From Teichococcus aerophilus (GTDB lineage Bacteria; Pseudomonadota; Alphaproteobacteria; Acetobacterales; Acetobacteraceae): a DNA stretch of 64,000 nt. The translations under genes were made by a program, and so were the position numbers. This document shows, piece after piece, positions 43,045-53,531 of the stretch. Every line of letters starts with the position of its first letter. Position 1 is the first letter of the stretch. The notes beneath the pieces are model-generated. The model saw only the letters and a list, made by a program, of their open reading frames with translations. It was not told the origin of the DNA and ran no database searches. Location: positions 62,001-126,000 of the forward strand of contig NZ_JACTVA010000004.1 in assembly GCF_014490485.1 (NCBI RefSeq), in the 5' to 3' direction.

Positions 43045-44427
43045 TCAGTGCAGGATGCCGTCCGCCCGCAGCTCGGCGGCGTAGTCGTCCAGAACGGCGC
43101 CGAGCCGCTCTGCAAGAATGCCGATCTCCTCGGCGGTGACGGTGAGGGGTGGGGAGAGCATCAGCCAGTCCCCATACGCGCCGCGCGAGGTACGCCGGCA
43201 ATACAGTGCCAGTCCGTGCCGCAGCGCCAATTGCTGCACCCGCGCCGGCGCTACCTTCTCCAGCGGGATCATCGCCTTGCTGTGCTTGTCCGCCACCAGC
43301 TCCACTGCCAGCAACAGGCCCTTGCCGCGAATGTCGCCGACCAGCGGGCTGTGCGCCGCCAGCGCCTGCAGCTTGCCGAGCAGCAGCTCGCCCATGCGGG
43401 CGGCATTGCCCACCAGGTCGGCGTCCTCCACCTCCCGCAACACGGCGGCGCCCACGGCGCAGCTCATGACATGGGCGTTGTAGGTAAAGCCGTGCATGAA
43501 GCCGCCGGCCTCCGCCACCACACGCACCATCTCGGCCGAGACCAGTGCGGCGCCGAGCGGCGCGTAGCCGGCGGAAAGTCCCTTGGCCAGCACGGCAATG
43601 TCCGGCCGCGCATCCGGCCAGTGGTCGGCGGCCAGGAAGCGGCCGGTGCGCCCGGCGCCGCTCATCACCTCGTCATAGATCAGCTTCACGCCGTGGCGGG
43701 TGCAGATCTGCCGCACCGTGGCGTAGTAGGAATCGGGCGCCACCAACGCGCCGGTCGCCAGGCCGCCCACCGGCTCCATGATGAAGGCCAGCACCGTCTC
43801 CGGCCCCTCGCGGAGGATGGCGTCCTCCAGCGCCTGGGCACAGGCGCGTGCATGGCTTTCCACCGTGTGGTTGGGCGGCAGCCGGTAGCTCAGCGGCGCC
43901 GGCACGCGCGGCACGGCGCGCAGCAGTGGCCCGAACACCTCATGCGCATGCTCATCGCCCGAGACGGCGAGCGCGCCGAGCGTGTTGCCATGATAGCCCG
44001 GCTGCCGCCCGATCACCTTCCAGCGCGAGGCCTCGCCCGTGGCGACGGCGTGCTGCCGCGCGAACTTGATGGCGCTCTCCACCGCTTCCGAGCCGCCGGA
44101 GACGATGAAGGACCGGTCCAGCCCCGGCCCGGCCAGCCGGCCCAGGCGCTCTGCGAATTCCAGGTTGGCGGCGCTCTCGAACTGGCTGGGATAGGCGAAC
44201 ACGGCCTGCCGCGCCTGCGCCTCCATCGCCGCCAGGATGCGCGGATGCCCATGGCCCAGATTGCTGGCCACCGGGCCGGAGGACGCGTCGAAATAACGTT
44301 TGCCCTCGGTATCGATCAGCCACACGCCCTCGCCACGCGCGATGCGGGGCAGGGGCGGCGCGCCGGGCGGGCGCGTGAAGGCCTGCTGGCCAAAGCCGAT
44401 CTCGGGGGAAGTCCGTGCGCCGTCCAT
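43045..44427 (-). CDS. Class III aminotransferase (omega-amino acid/amine type)
   Basis: A 460-residue PLP enzyme of the ornithine/omega-transaminase class. PLP lysine Lys282 in VLAKGLSAGYAPL; Asp252 in IYDEVMSGAGRTG; Ser-Gly-Gly-Ser in VSGGSEAVESAIKFAR (110-125) binds the phosphate. Such enzymes take the amino group from a terminal or distal amine. It is the first gene of the leftward operon and is divergent from a TetR-type regulator. An amine set free by the amidase two genes further on would be a reasonable substrate. Gap to the next gene is 88 bp. Confidence 0.9.
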   Translation of the reverse strand: MDGARTSPEIGFGQQAFTRPPGAPPLPRIARGEGVWLIDTEGKRYFDASSGPVASNLGHGHPRILAAMEAQARQAVFAYPSQFESAANLEFAERLGRLAGPGLDRSFIVSGGSEAVESAIKFARQHAVATGEASRWKVIGRQPGYHGNTLGALAVSGDEHAHEVFGPLLRAVPRVPAPLSYRLPPNHTVESHARACAQALEDAILREGPETVLAFIMEPVGGLATGALVAPDSYYATVRQICTRHGVKLIYDEVMSGAGRTGRFLAADHWPDARPDIAVLAKGLSAGYAPLGAALVSAEMVRVVAEAGGFMHGFTYNAHVMSCAVGAAVLREVEDADLVGNAARMGELLLGKLQALAAHSPLVGDIRGKGLLLAVELVADKHSKAMIPLEKVAPARVQQLALRHGLALYCRRTSRGAYGDWLMLSPPLTVTAEEIGILAERLGAVLDDYAAELRADGILH

Positions 44428-44446
44428 GAGAGCCTCGCATCCGAAC

Positions 44447-44499
44447 CTGTTGTCACCGGCGCGGATCGTTTCGCTTCGGTTGCCACGAGTTGATAACAG
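44447..44499. promoter_or_regulatory. Spaced inverted repeat in the aminotransferase/TetR divergent region
   Basis: CTGTTGTCA (44447-44455) and TGATAACAG (44491-44499) are inverted copies with one mismatch, four helical turns apart centre to centre. A TTGATA half-copy recurs at 44541. They may be binding sites of the divergent TetR-type regulator. Confidence 0.35.
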
Positions 44500-44589
44500 T
44501 CTTGAGCGCTGCGCAAGAGGCTTCCTCCAGCCCCGCGCAGTTGATATGAGGACGCTGCGCGAGGGGATGCGGGGAAGGTCAGGAACAGC

Positions 44590-45363
44590 GTGGCAAGAAA
44601 GCCCCCGTCACCCCGGGCGTCCCCGAAGACGTCGCCCACCAGGGCCAGCGCCACACGCCGCTCCCGCGCCGCGCCGGTCGCCGTCGGGCTGAGCCGGGAC
44701 GCGATCCTGGACGCCGCGCTGGCCGAGATCGACGGCAAGGGCCTGGCCGCCTTCAGCCTGCGCGGGCTGGCCCGCAGCCTCGGCGTCAATGCCAGCGTCA
44801 TCGTCTGGCATATCGGCAACCGCGACGCGGTGGTGGCCGAGGTCATCAGCCTGGTGTTGCGGGACGTGGTGCCGCCGCGCCTGCCGGGGCAGCGCTGGCA
44901 GGCCTGGCTGCGCAGCCTGTTCGCCCGCTTCCGCGACGCCGTGCGGCGCCACCCCAACACCGCGCCGCTGATCGGCGCCGACACCGTCTCCAACCTCCGC
45001 CCGGATCTCGCGCTGGTCGAGGCCATCCTGTCCGTGCTGGTGGAAGCCGGCGTGCCGGATGCGCGGCTGTGCGAGAGCTACAACGCCGTGCAGGCCGCGC
45101 TGGTCGGCTTCGTCACGCAGGAACTGGCGCAGATGCCGACGGAGGACCTGCCCTCCTGGCAATCCGGCATCCAGGCCAACCTCGCCGCGGCCGACGCCGC
45201 GCGCTACCCGCAGATCGCCCGCCTGCTGCCCGGCCTGGCCAACCGCGCCTTCATCCTGCGCTGGCAGAACGGCGCCACGGCCCCGATGGATGGCAGCTTC
45301 GAACTGTTCGTGGACTTCATCGTGGCGGGGCTGGAAGCGTCGCTGCCGGGGGCTTCGGCCTGA
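44590..45363 (+). CDS. TetR-family transcriptional regulator
   Basis: A 257-residue regulator with a GTG start preceded by AGGA. After a basic, Ser/Pro-rich tail (1-32), residues about 34-80 form the TetR helix-turn-helix: LSRDAILDAALAEIDGKGLAAFSLRGLARSLGVNASVIVWHIGNRDAVV. The remainder is the helical ligand domain, with a long TetR-C-like stretch. It is divergent from the operon beginning with the class III aminotransferase and most likely represses it until the substrate is present. The long N-terminal tail is unusual, and a later start cannot be excluded. Followed by element C. Confidence 0.88.
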   Translation: MARKPPSPRASPKTSPTRASATRRSRAAPVAVGLSRDAILDAALAEIDGKGLAAFSLRGLARSLGVNASVIVWHIGNRDAVVAEVISLVLRDVVPPRLPGQRWQAWLRSLFARFRDAVRRHPNTAPLIGADTVSNLRPDLALVEAILSVLVEAGVPDARLCESYNAVQAALVGFVTQELAQMPTEDLPSWQSGIQANLAAADAARYPQIARLLPGLANRAFILRWQNGATAPMDGSFELFVDFIVAGLEASLPGASA

Positions 45364-45383
45364 CCTGAGTCGTTGGTGGGGGA

Positions 45384-45629
45384 GAAGGCCGGGGAAGGAA
45401 TTCCCCGGACCCCTTCTTTCTTTTCTGCAAGTTTGGCGTGACGCTTCAGGACTGAGAACGGACGCTGCTAGATTTTAGTAATGGGCCATGCTGGCTGAAC
45501 CGTCAGTCGCCAGAGGTCTATGACCCCTGGTGCACCCAGCCGTCCCCCAAGACCGCCTTTCCAACAGCCACACCGCCAAAACTCGAAAAAGGAAAAGAAG
45601 GGGCCCGGGGAATTCTTTCCCCGGCCTTC
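45384..45629. repeat. Paired palindromic element C (246 bp)
   Basis: The left unit (45384-45430) has GGCCGGGGAAGGAATTCCCCGG plus ACCCCTTCTTTCTTTTC; the right unit (45585-45629) is inverted. The interior carries the family core in the same orientation as A: GGCTGAACCGTCAGTCGCC, then AGAGGTC...GACCCCTGG, preceded by GATTTTAGTAA. It lies 20 bases after the TetR stop; the next gene is also rightward, so the right unit does not end any gene. The rest of the gap up to 45839 shows nothing. Confidence 0.8.
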
Positions 45630-45839
45630 CTGCCCCATCGCCTTCGATGCCGGTGCACAGACGTCCCAGCGGTGCCCCGGCCAATCAGAAGCCCATGTCA
45701 TTCCGATGTAAGAGGCATCGAGCCTGGCTGGGGGACAGCGCTCCGCAGGGCTGGACGCTACCGGCCGGCGGAAGTGCGTATCCCGGACTGCGTGGGTGAC
45801 GCCGATGGCGCCCCGCCCGGCGCGGTGCGATGAAGGGGC

Positions 45840-46442
45840 ATGACCGATGACGCCCGCCGCAGCGCCCCCGCCGCCGCCCGCAACCGTGACCCGATCCTGC
45901 AAGCGCTGAAGCCGCATCTGCCGCCCAGCGGCCTAGTGCTGGAGGTGGCCAGTGGCACCGGGGAGCACATCCTGCACTTGGCGCAGGCGCTACCCGGCCT
46001 GCGGTGGCAGCCGACAGAGCCGCAGCCGGAGGGCCGCGCCAGCATCGACGCCTGGGCTGCCGGCCTGCCGAACGTGCTGCCCGCCCTGCCGCTGGATGCC
46101 GCCGGTGACGACTGGCCGGTGCTGCGGGCCGACGTGGTGCTGTGCATCAACATGATCCACATCGCGCCCTGGGCGGCGGCGGAGGGCCTGTTTGCCGGCG
46201 CGGCGCGGCTGCTGGGCCCCGGCGGGCTGCTGGCGCTGTACGGGCCTTACCACCGCAAGGGCCAGAAGCTGGAACCCGGCAATGCCGCCTTCGATGCCGA
46301 GCTGCGGCAGCGCGACCCGGCCTGGGGCCTGCGGGAGGTGGGGGAGGTCGCGGCGCTTGCCGGGCGCTGCGGCTTCGGGGCGCCGGAGGTGGTGGAGATG
46401 CCGGCCAACAACCTGATGCTGCTGTTCCGGCGCGAGGGCTGA
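45840..46442 (+). CDS. DUF938 SAM-dependent methyltransferase-like protein
   Basis: A 200-residue protein. VLEVASGTGEHILHLAQALP (about 33-52) is the SAM-binding motif I and is nearly diagnostic for the DUF938 family; INMIHIAPWAAAEGLFAGAARLLGPGGLLALYGPY (about 103-138) forms motifs II-III. It is present in many proteobacteria and resembles one-domain Rossmann methyltransferases. The acceptor is unknown. AAGGGG lies just before the ATG at 45840. Confidence 0.88.
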   Translation: MTDDARRSAPAAARNRDPILQALKPHLPPSGLVLEVASGTGEHILHLAQALPGLRWQPTEPQPEGRASIDAWAAGLPNVLPALPLDAAGDDWPVLRADVVLCINMIHIAPWAAAEGLFAGAARLLGPGGLLALYGPYHRKGQKLEPGNAAFDAELRQRDPAWGLREVGEVAALAGRCGFGAPEVVEMPANNLMLLFRREG

Positions 46443-46507
46443 GGGCGCGCAACGCAAAACGGCAGGCCAATGGCCTGCCGTTAAACCCTTCGGATCGAAG
46501 GAAAAGA

Positions 46508-46583
46508 TGGTGCCCAGAAGTGGAATCGAACCACCGACACTGCGATTTTCAGTCGCATGCTCTACCAACTGAGCTATCTGGGC
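46508..46583 (-). tRNA. tRNA-Phe (GAA)
   Basis: A 76-nt cloverleaf read leftward, with CCA encoded. Acceptor GCCCAGA pairs with TCTGGGC; D-arm AGCTCAGTTGGTAGAGC; anticodon loop CTGAAAA with anticodon GAA; T-arm GGTGGTTCGATTCCACT. Its place next to yacG and infA is typical for alphaproteobacteria. Confidence 0.97.
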
Positions 46584-46692
46584 CCAGACAGTTCATGACC
46601 GTTCCGGCCAATCCCTGCGAACGAGGCGGAAATATCCGAAGCCATGGGGCCTGTCCAGTGCTCCATGCCGGTTATTTCCGTCGCGCGACGTT

Positions 46693-46866
46693 TCAGCTCT
46701 TCTCCTCGTCTTCCTCGGCCAGCGGCGGGCCGGGGATGACATAGTCGCCCTTCAGCCAGCGGCCGAGATCGACTTGGCGGCAGCGGGCGGAGCAGAATGG
46801 GCGGTGCTCGGCCACGGTCGGCTTGCCGCAGATGGGGCAGGTGGCGAGTTTGGGCTTAGCCGGCAT
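46693..46866 (-). CDS. yacG: YacG, DNA gyrase inhibitor/zinc-ribbon protein
   Basis: A 57-residue protein. Four Cys form the zinc site: Cys10 and Cys13 (TCPICGKP), Cys25 and Cys29 (FCSARCRQ), followed by [14 protein letters not shown], the family signature. YacG binds GyrB and blocks gyrase in E. coli. The acidic tail EEDEEKS is usual. The start at 46866 overlaps the end of the RNase gene by 11 nt, so it is the last gene of the infA-maf-RNase-yacG operon, with tRNA-Phe next. Confidence 0.95.
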   Translation of the reverse strand: MPAKPKLATCPICGKPTVAEHRPFCSARCRQVDLGRWLKGDYVIPGPPLAEEDEEKS

Positions 46867-47950
46867 GGATATCCTCCCTTCCGGATGGGCAAAGCGGGTC
46901 GGCCTGGAATGTCAGCGGCCCGGCGGCCTGGGTGAAGGCGTCCAGCGCACCGGGGCAATCGCGCAGCGCCTGCCACACGGCCGGGTGCGCCGTCAGCACA
47001 AGCGGCGCCCCGGGGCGCGCCTGGGCCTGCCGCACGCCCCGCCGCAGCGCCGCCAGCCCGCGCGTCAATGCGCTGGGCGGCTGGCCCAGCACCTCGTGCA
47101 ACGGGGTATGGACACGGCGGCGTTGCAACTCGATCAACCCAAGCCCGGTGATGCCAACGACGCGAAGATGCGGGTCGGCCGCCGCCGCCTGCTGCATGGC
47201 GGGCAGCAGCGCCTTGCGGCGGGCCATCGGCATGCCGGCCAGGTCCAGCAGGATGGCGCCGGCCAAGTGGCGCAGCCGGATCTGCCGCGCCGCCTCGGCC
47301 AGCGTGGCCTGGTTCAGGCTGAGATGCGCGGCGGCATCCCGCCCGCCGGCCACGCCGCCGGCATCGACATCGATGGCCACCAGGGCGGGGGTCGGGTGGA
47401 TGGTCAGGCGGCCGCCGCCTTGCAGGGCGACCTCGTGCCCTGCCAACTCCTCGAACACGGCTTCCAGCGCGTCGTCGAACACCGGGCGGGGGGAGAAGCT
47501 GACACGTTCGCCCAGCATGGGGCGCAGGCGGGCGGCGGCGGCGGCGCTGTCGGTCTGCACCAGGGCGTCCGGATGCTGCGCGGCGAGGCGCAGAGCGGCG
47601 TCCGGGCCGCGGGAGAGCAGGCGGGGCGGGCCAGTGATGGCTTCGGGCGCCGGGCGGTGGGCGAGACGGGGGCCTTTGCCGCCTTGCGCGGCGCGGGTGA
47701 TGGCCACGCGCAGCCACTCGCCCTCGGTCCGGCCCTTGGCGCCGTCGGAATCGGGCAGGAAGCCGGTCTCGCCGCCGGCCAGCGCCACGAAGGCGCCGGC
47801 CATGGCGGGCGCGCGGGCGGCGAGGCGGCCGACATGCAGGTCCCCCACGCCTTCGGGGTGGGACGGGCGCTCGACGAAGGCGGCTTCCAGCACCCCGTCG
47901 GCCAGGAGCGCGGTGCGCTGCTCGCCGGGGGAGACGCTGAGCAGGATCAG
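46856..47950 (-). CDS. Ribonuclease E/G-like protein (short form)
   Basis: About 364 residues, similar to the catalytic half of RNase E/G but lacking a visible S1 domain insert and the zinc-link Cys pair. The early [29 protein letters not shown], then [35 protein letters not shown], corresponds to the RNase E/G opening. VAIDVDAGG (about 240-250) and LLDLAGMPM (about 285-293) stand where the two catalytic Asp of RNase E lie. No ATG, GTG or TTG fits the start; a CTG at 47950 would overlap the maf stop as CTGA, like the neighbours' ATGA/GTGA overlaps. I place the start there with reserve. Confidence 0.75.
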   Translation of the reverse strand: MILLSVSPGEQRTALLADGVLEAAFVERPSHPEGVGDLHVGRLAARAPAMAGAFVALAGGETGFLPDSDGAKGRTEGEWLRVAITRAAQGGKGPRLAHRPAPEAITGPPRLLSRGPDAALRLAAQHPDALVQTDSAAAAARLRPMLGERVSFSPRPVFDDALEAVFEELAGHEVALQGGGRLTIHPTPALVAIDVDAGGVAGGRDAAAHLSLNQATLAEAARQIRLRHLAGAILLDLAGMPMARRKALLPAMQQAAAADPHLRVVGITGLGLIELQRRRVHTPLHEVLGQPPSALTRGLAALRRGVRQAQARPGAPLVLTAHPAVWQALRDCPGALDAFTQAAGPLTFQADPLCPSGREDIHAG

Positions 47951-48573
47951 GGACGCAGCCAGCCGATGCCTCGCAGCAATTGCGCCGTCTCGTGCAGCGG
48001 CAGGCCGACCACGTTGGAATGGCTGCCGGAGAGGAAGCGGACGAAGACTTCCGCCGATTGGTGCAGGGCGTAGCCACCGGCCTTGCCGTGCCACTCGCCG
48101 CTGGCGATGTAGGCGTCCATCTGCTGCTGGGTCAGCCGCTGGAAGGTGACCACGCTCTCCACCAGCCGGGTCAGCACCCGGCCATCCGGCACGGCCAGCG
48201 CCACGCCGGTATAGACCCGGTGGCGGCGGCCGGAGAGCAGGTCGAGGCAGGAGCGTGCCTCGGCTTCCGTCTCGGCCTTGGGCAGGATGCGGCGGCCGAC
48301 GCCGACCACCGTATCGGCGGCCAGGACCAGGCTGCCTTCGGCCAGCGGCACCACGGCCATGGCCTTGGCGCGGGAGAGGCGGGCGGCCAGCTGCCGGGGC
48401 AGCTCGTCCTTCCGCGGCGTCTCGTCGATGTCCGAGGGCAGGATGCGATCCGGCACGATGCCGATGCGGGCCAGCAGGTCGACCCGTCGCGGGCTGCCAC
48501 TGGCCAGGACCAGCGGCGGGCGGGCGGGTGCGGTCAGCGGAGCGGGCCGATCCTGGGAAACGGCTGAACTCAC
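47947..48573 (-). CDS. maf: Maf-like nucleotide pyrophosphatase
   Basis: A 208-residue Maf/YhdE protein that hydrolyses non-canonical or pyrimidine nucleoside triphosphates and is linked to cell-division control. [19 protein letters not shown] (about 21-39) is the family signature; SDIDET (47-52), LAADTVV (about 84-90) and the H-G-K-A-GGYA stretch (about 161-170) complete the active site. The GTG start at 48573 overlaps the infA stop as GTGA. An N-terminal tail of about 18 residues precedes the domain. Confidence 0.94.
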   Translation of the reverse strand: MSSAVSQDRPAPLTAPARPPLVLASGSPRRVDLLARIGIVPDRILPSDIDETPRKDELPRQLAARLSRAKAMAVVPLAEGSLVLAADTVVGVGRRILPKAETEAEARSCLDLLSGRRHRVYTGVALAVPDGRVLTRLVESVVTFQRLTQQQMDAYIASGEWHGKAGGYALHQSAEVFVRFLSGSHSNVVGLPLHETAQLLRGIGWLRP

Positions 48574-48788
48574 TTGAAGCGGAAGGTGATGCGGCCCTTG
48601 GTCAGGTCATACGGCGTCATCTCGACATTGACGCGGTCACCAGCCAGCACGCGGATGCGGTTCTTGCGCATCTTACCGCTGGTGTGGGCCAGGACCATGT
48701 GCTCGTTGTCGAGCTTCACGCGGAACATCGCGTTGGGCAGCAGTTCAACGACCTGGCCGCTGAACTCAATCATATCTTCTTTAGACAT
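48570..48788 (-). CDS. infA: Translation initiation factor IF-1
   Basis: A 72-residue S1/OB-fold protein that sits in the ribosomal A site during initiation. The sequence is the near-universal IF-1: [19 protein letters not shown], then [19 protein letters not shown] and [12 protein letters not shown]. First gene of the infA-maf-RNase-yacG operon; the promoter should lie in 48789-48946. Confidence 0.98.
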   Translation of the reverse strand: MSKEDMIEFSGQVVELLPNAMFRVKLDNEHMVLAHTSGKMRKNRIRVLAGDRVNVEMTPYDLTKGRITFRFK

Positions 48789-48946
48789 CAGACCTCTTTG
48801 TTGCCGTCAGTGGCATGGTGAGCAGGAGGAAGGGCGATCCGACATGGACACGCCGCGACGGCCGCCCATCAGGACGGACCGGTGAATTCGTGGGCAGAAC
48901 ATGATCGCGGCGCCGCCCCTGGTCAAGGAGAGGCTGTCCTGCCAGG

Positions 48947-49273
48947 TCAATCGGAGCTGCCCCCGCCGCCATCGCCGCCGCCGCCGCCGCTGTCACCACC
49001 GCCGTCGCCGGAACCGCTGTCGTCGCTGGAACAATGGGAGTCATAGCCACCGTCACCGCCGCTGCCATCCGCGGTGGTGCTGTTGCCGCGCCTGACCTGC
49101 CGGCCTTGCCCGGCGCGCAGCACGGCCAGGACGAAGCCGGCAGTGACGAACACCAGGAACAGGGGCGGCAGCAGGTACCAGAGGCCCATGATCGCCAGGA
49201 TGGGGAAGCAGCCGGCCAGGGCCAGTAGCAGGCCTTGCAGCCAGCGGTGGCGGGACCTGGTCACGGCGGCCAT
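48947..49273 (-). CDS. Small membrane protein with a Gly/Ser/Asp-rich tail
   Basis: A 108-residue frame I do not recognise. Residues about 12-52 give two hydrophobic helices (LLLALAGCFPILAIMGLWYL and PPLFLVFVTAGFVLAVL). The last 40 residues are almost only Gly, Ser and Asp (DGGGDSGGGGGDGGGGSSD), like the tails of some TPM/YgcG membrane proteins, but no TPM domain is present. It lies 71 bp after hisD on the same strand. Coding is plausible from the helix pattern, not certain because the tail is low complexity. Confidence 0.5.
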   Translation of the reverse strand: MAAVTRSRHRWLQGLLLALAGCFPILAIMGLWYLLPPLFLVFVTAGFVLAVLRAGQGRQVRRGNSTTADGSGGDGGYDSHCSSDDSGSGDGGGDSGGGGGDGGGGSSD

Positions 49274-49344
49274 GCGGGCGGCTCAGCCTTGGCCGCCCGG
49301 CATGGCGGCGGGGGGCACCCGCGGCGGGGCAGGCGGGGTGTGCC

Positions 49345-50637
49345 TCAGGGGTCCAGCCTCATGGCGATGCTGCGGGCGTGGGCGCCGAGGCCCTCGGCCT
49401 CCGCCAGCAGCACCGCATCCGGGCCGATGGCTTGCAGGCCGCGCTGATCCGCCTCGATCCAGGTGGTGCGCTTCAGGAAGTCGAAGATCGACAGGCCGGA
49501 GGCGAAGCGGGCGGTGCGGCCGGTGGGCAGCACGTGGTTGGGGCCGGCGATGTAGTCGCCCAGCGCTTCCGGGCAGAAACCGCCGAGGAAGGCGGCGCCG
49601 GCATGGCGGATGCGGGCGAACAGGGCGCGCGGGTCCTCCACCAGCAGCTCCAGGTGCTCGGGCGCCAGGCGGTCCGTCAGGGCGGCGGCTTCTTCCAGGC
49701 TGCGGGTGAGGATGATGGCGCCGTTGCGGGCCCAGCTCTCGCCGGCGATGGCGGCGCGGGGCAGGGTGGCCAGCGCGTCCTGCACCGCCCGCTCGACCGC
49801 TCCGGCCAGGGTGGCGCTGTCGGTGATCAGGATGGACTGGGCGCTTTCGTCGTGCTCGGCCTGGGCCAGCAGGTCCATGGCGACGCGCGCCGGGTCCTGC
49901 GCCCAGTCGGCGATGACGACGACCTCGGACGGGCCGGCGATCGAGTCGATGCCGACGCGGCCGAAGACCTGCCGCTTGGCTTCCGCCACATAGGCATTGC
50001 CGGGGCCGGCGACGCGGTCCACCGGCGCGATGCTGCCGGTGCCCCAGGCGAGGGCGGCGATGGCCTGGGCGCCGCCGATGCGCCAGATCTCCGTCACGCC
50101 CGCCCGGCGGGCGGCCGCGAGGACCAGCGGGTTCAGCACGCCATCCGGCGTCGGCACGCACATGGCGACGCGACCGACGCCGGCGACGCGGGCCGGGATG
50201 GCGTTCATCAGCACGGAGGACGGGTAGGCCGCCTTACCGCCGGGGACGTAGATGCCCACGGCGTCGATGGCGCCCCAGCGCATGCCGAGGGTCAGCCCGG
50301 CCGGGTCGTCCAGCCGGATATCGGCGGGAAGCTGGGCGCGGTGGAAGGCTTCGATGCGAGTGGCGGCGTGGTCGACGGCCGCGATGAGCGCGGGGTCGCA
50401 CTGGGTGACGGCTGCGTCGATCTCGGCTTCCGTCACGCGCAGCGCGGCGGCATCGGCGGGCTGCCAGCGGTCGAACCGGGCGGTCAGGTCCAGCAGCGCG
50501 GCGTCGCCATCACGGCGGATGGCGGCGATGATGTCGGCTACGACGCCGTCGACGCGGGTGGTCGTCTCGCGTGCCTGGTTCAGGAGGTGAGCGAAACCGG
50601 CGTCGAAATCGTCGTCGCGCGTGTCGAGGCGGATCAT
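49345..50637 (-). CDS. hisD: Histidinol dehydrogenase
   Basis: A 430-residue zinc enzyme that carries out the last two oxidations of histidine synthesis. VGIYVPGGKAAYPSSVLMNAIPA (about 127-149) and the run DRVAGPGNAYVAEAKRQVFGRVGID followed by IAGPSEVVVIAD are signatures; AQAEHDESAQSILIT contains the zinc-binding Gln-x-x-His, and APEHLELL the catalytic Glu-His pair. The ATG overlaps the hisG stop as ATGA. With hisG, murA and dcd it forms one leftward group. Confidence 0.97.
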   Translation of the reverse strand: MIRLDTRDDDFDAGFAHLLNQARETTTRVDGVVADIIAAIRRDGDAALLDLTARFDRWQPADAAALRVTEAEIDAAVTQCDPALIAAVDHAATRIEAFHRAQLPADIRLDDPAGLTLGMRWGAIDAVGIYVPGGKAAYPSSVLMNAIPARVAGVGRVAMCVPTPDGVLNPLVLAAARRAGVTEIWRIGGAQAIAALAWGTGSIAPVDRVAGPGNAYVAEAKRQVFGRVGIDSIAGPSEVVVIADWAQDPARVAMDLLAQAEHDESAQSILITDSATLAGAVERAVQDALATLPRAAIAGESWARNGAIILTRSLEEAAALTDRLAPEHLELLVEDPRALFARIRHAGAAFLGGFCPEALGDYIAGPNHVLPTGRTARFASGLSIFDFLKRTTWIEADQRGLQAIGPDAVLLAEAEGLGAHARSIAMRLDP

Positions 50638-51356
50638 GCGGCCTCCAGCGCCGCGCGGAAGCGGGCCAGCCAGGCGCCGATGGCCTCGGGCTGGGTCTTG
50701 AGCGCGGTGCGGTTGACGATGAGGCGGGAGGTGACGTGGGCGATCACCTCCGTCTCCGCCAGGCCGTTGGCCTTCAGGGTGGAGCCGGTCTGCACCAGGT
50801 CCACGATCAGGTTGGAGAGGCCGAGGGCGGGGGCCAGCTCCATGGCGCCGTTCAGGTGCACCACCTCCGCCTGGATGCCGCGGGCGGCGAAGTGGCGGCG
50901 GGCGATGTTGGGGTACTTGGAGGCGACGGCGACGCGGGAGAGCCGGGCGCGCTCGGCGGCGGCCTGGGCGGCGTTCTCCACCGGCTCGGCCACGCTGACG
51001 CGGCAGCGGCCGATGCCGAGGTCGAGCGGCGCGTAGATCTCGGGGTAGTCGAATTCCATCAGCACGTCGGCGCCGCAGATGCCGATCTGCGCAGCGCCGA
51101 AGGCCACGAAGGTCGCCACGTCGAACGACCGGACCCGCACCACGTCCAGGGTGGGGTTGTTGGTCTCGAACCGCAGGCGGCGGCTGCCTTCGTCATGGAA
51201 ATCGGCGGCGGGGACGATGCCGGTGCGTGCCAGCAGGGGCCCCAGCTCCTTCAGGATCCGGCCCTTGGGCAGGGCGAGGACGAGGGGAGCATCGGGGGAG
51301 ATGGCCTGTTCCAGGCCGGTGGTGTTGGTGGGCTGGTCCATGACGGGTTCTAGCAT
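50634..51356 (-). CDS. hisG: ATP phosphoribosyltransferase, short form
   Basis: The first enzyme of histidine synthesis, about 240 residues, lacking the C-terminal regulatory domain, so it should need HisZ, whose gene is not in the window. LVLALPKGRILKELGPLL (about 25-42), GICGADVLMEF and the PRPP loop LIVDLVQTGSTLKANGL are clear. Two starts are possible, 51356 and 51341; neither has a well-spaced ribosome site. The stop overlaps hisD (ATGA). Confidence 0.95.
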   Translation of the reverse strand: MLEPVMDQPTNTTGLEQAISPDAPLVLALPKGRILKELGPLLARTGIVPAADFHDEGSRRLRFETNNPTLDVVRVRSFDVATFVAFGAAQIGICGADVLMEFDYPEIYAPLDLGIGRCRVSVAEPVENAAQAAAERARLSRVAVASKYPNIARRHFAARGIQAEVVHLNGAMELAPALGLSNLIVDLVQTGSTLKANGLAETEVIAHVTSRLIVNRTALKTQPEAIGAWLARFRAALEAA

Positions 51357-51377
51357 CGCTCCGGTTGCGGAGTCATG

Positions 51378-52637
<1,260 letters not shown>

Positions 52638-52672
52638 CGCCTTACTCCCTTACTATCTTACTGGAGGGCTGC

Positions 52673-53227
52673 TTACAGGCGGGGCAGCGCGACGCCGCGC
52701 TGGCCCATGTACTTGCCCTTGCGGTCTGCATAGGAGACGTCGGGCGCCGACTCGCCGCGCAGGAAGAGGAACTGGCAGATCCCCTCATTCGCGTAGATGC
52801 GGGCGGGGAGCGGGGTGGTGTTGCTGATCTCGATGGTCACCTGGCCTTCCCACTCGGGCTCCAGCGGGGTGACGTTCACGATCAGGCCGCAGCGGGCGTA
52901 GGTGGATTTGCCGAGGCAGATGACCAGCACGTCGCGCGGCACGCGGAAGTATTCGACCGTGTGGGCCAGCACGAAGGAATTGGGCGGGATGATGCAGGTC
53001 GGGCCCTTGCGGGAGACGAAGCTGGTGTCATCGAACTGCTTGGGGTCCACCAGCGCGTTGTCGACATTGGTGAAGATCTTGAACTCGTCCGCCACGCGCG
53101 CGTCGTAGCCATAGGAGGAGACGCCGTAGGAGATGACGCCCTCCCGCCGCTGGCTCTCCACGAAGGGCTCGATCATGCCGTGCTCGGTGGCCATCCGACG
53201 GATCCAGTGGTCGGGCATGATCGACAT
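52673..53227 (-). CDS. dcd: dCTP deaminase
   Basis: A 184-residue trimeric enzyme turning dCTP into dUTP for thymidylate synthesis. [16 protein letters not shown] and [35 protein letters not shown] hold the active site, with the catalytic Glu in the latter. [12 protein letters not shown] is the usual end. Head of the dcd-murA-hisG-hisD group. Confidence 0.97.
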   Translation of the reverse strand: MSIMPDHWIRRMATEHGMIEPFVESQRREGVISYGVSSYGYDARVADEFKIFTNVDNALVDPKQFDDTSFVSRKGPTCIIPPNSFVLAHTVEYFRVPRDVLVICLGKSTYARCGLIVNVTPLEPEWEGQVTIEISNTTPLPARIYANEGICQFLFLRGESAPDVSYADRKGKYMGQRGVALPRL

Positions 53228-53360
53228 GGGCAGGGGCTTCCGTGGCGGCTGTGGGCGCGGGTGCGGCCGCCGACCGGAGGCGGCACCCGCGCGCGCGAAG
53301 ATAAGAGGCGCCGGGGTCTACAGCACAGGCCCCGCAGCCGCAACCGACGGGCGTGGGAGG

Positions 53361-53531
53361 TCAGGCCTGCTCGGGTTCCGGCTTGGCGGCCTGCTCGGCT
53401 TCCCGGCCGCGGGTCTGCGCCTTGCGGCGGCGCAGGTTCTCGCGCAGCGCGGCGGCGAGGCGGGCCTCGGCCCTGGCGGCGCGGATTTCGGCGGCGGTGC
53501 GGGGCGGGGCGGTGTCGGGTGGCTTGGCCAT
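53361..53531 (-). CDS. Small conserved-looking basic protein
   Basis: A 56-residue frame upstream of dcd. The core RAARAEARLAAALRENLRRRKAQTRG is an amphipathic, Arg-rich helix of a kind I have seen in many short alphaproteobacterial proteins near cell-envelope and replication genes; the ends are Pro/Ala-rich. No function is known to me. The dcd start is 133 bp away. Confidence 0.6.
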   Translation of the reverse strand: MAKPPDTAPPRTAAEIRAARAEARLAAALRENLRRRKAQTRGREAEQAAKPEPEQA

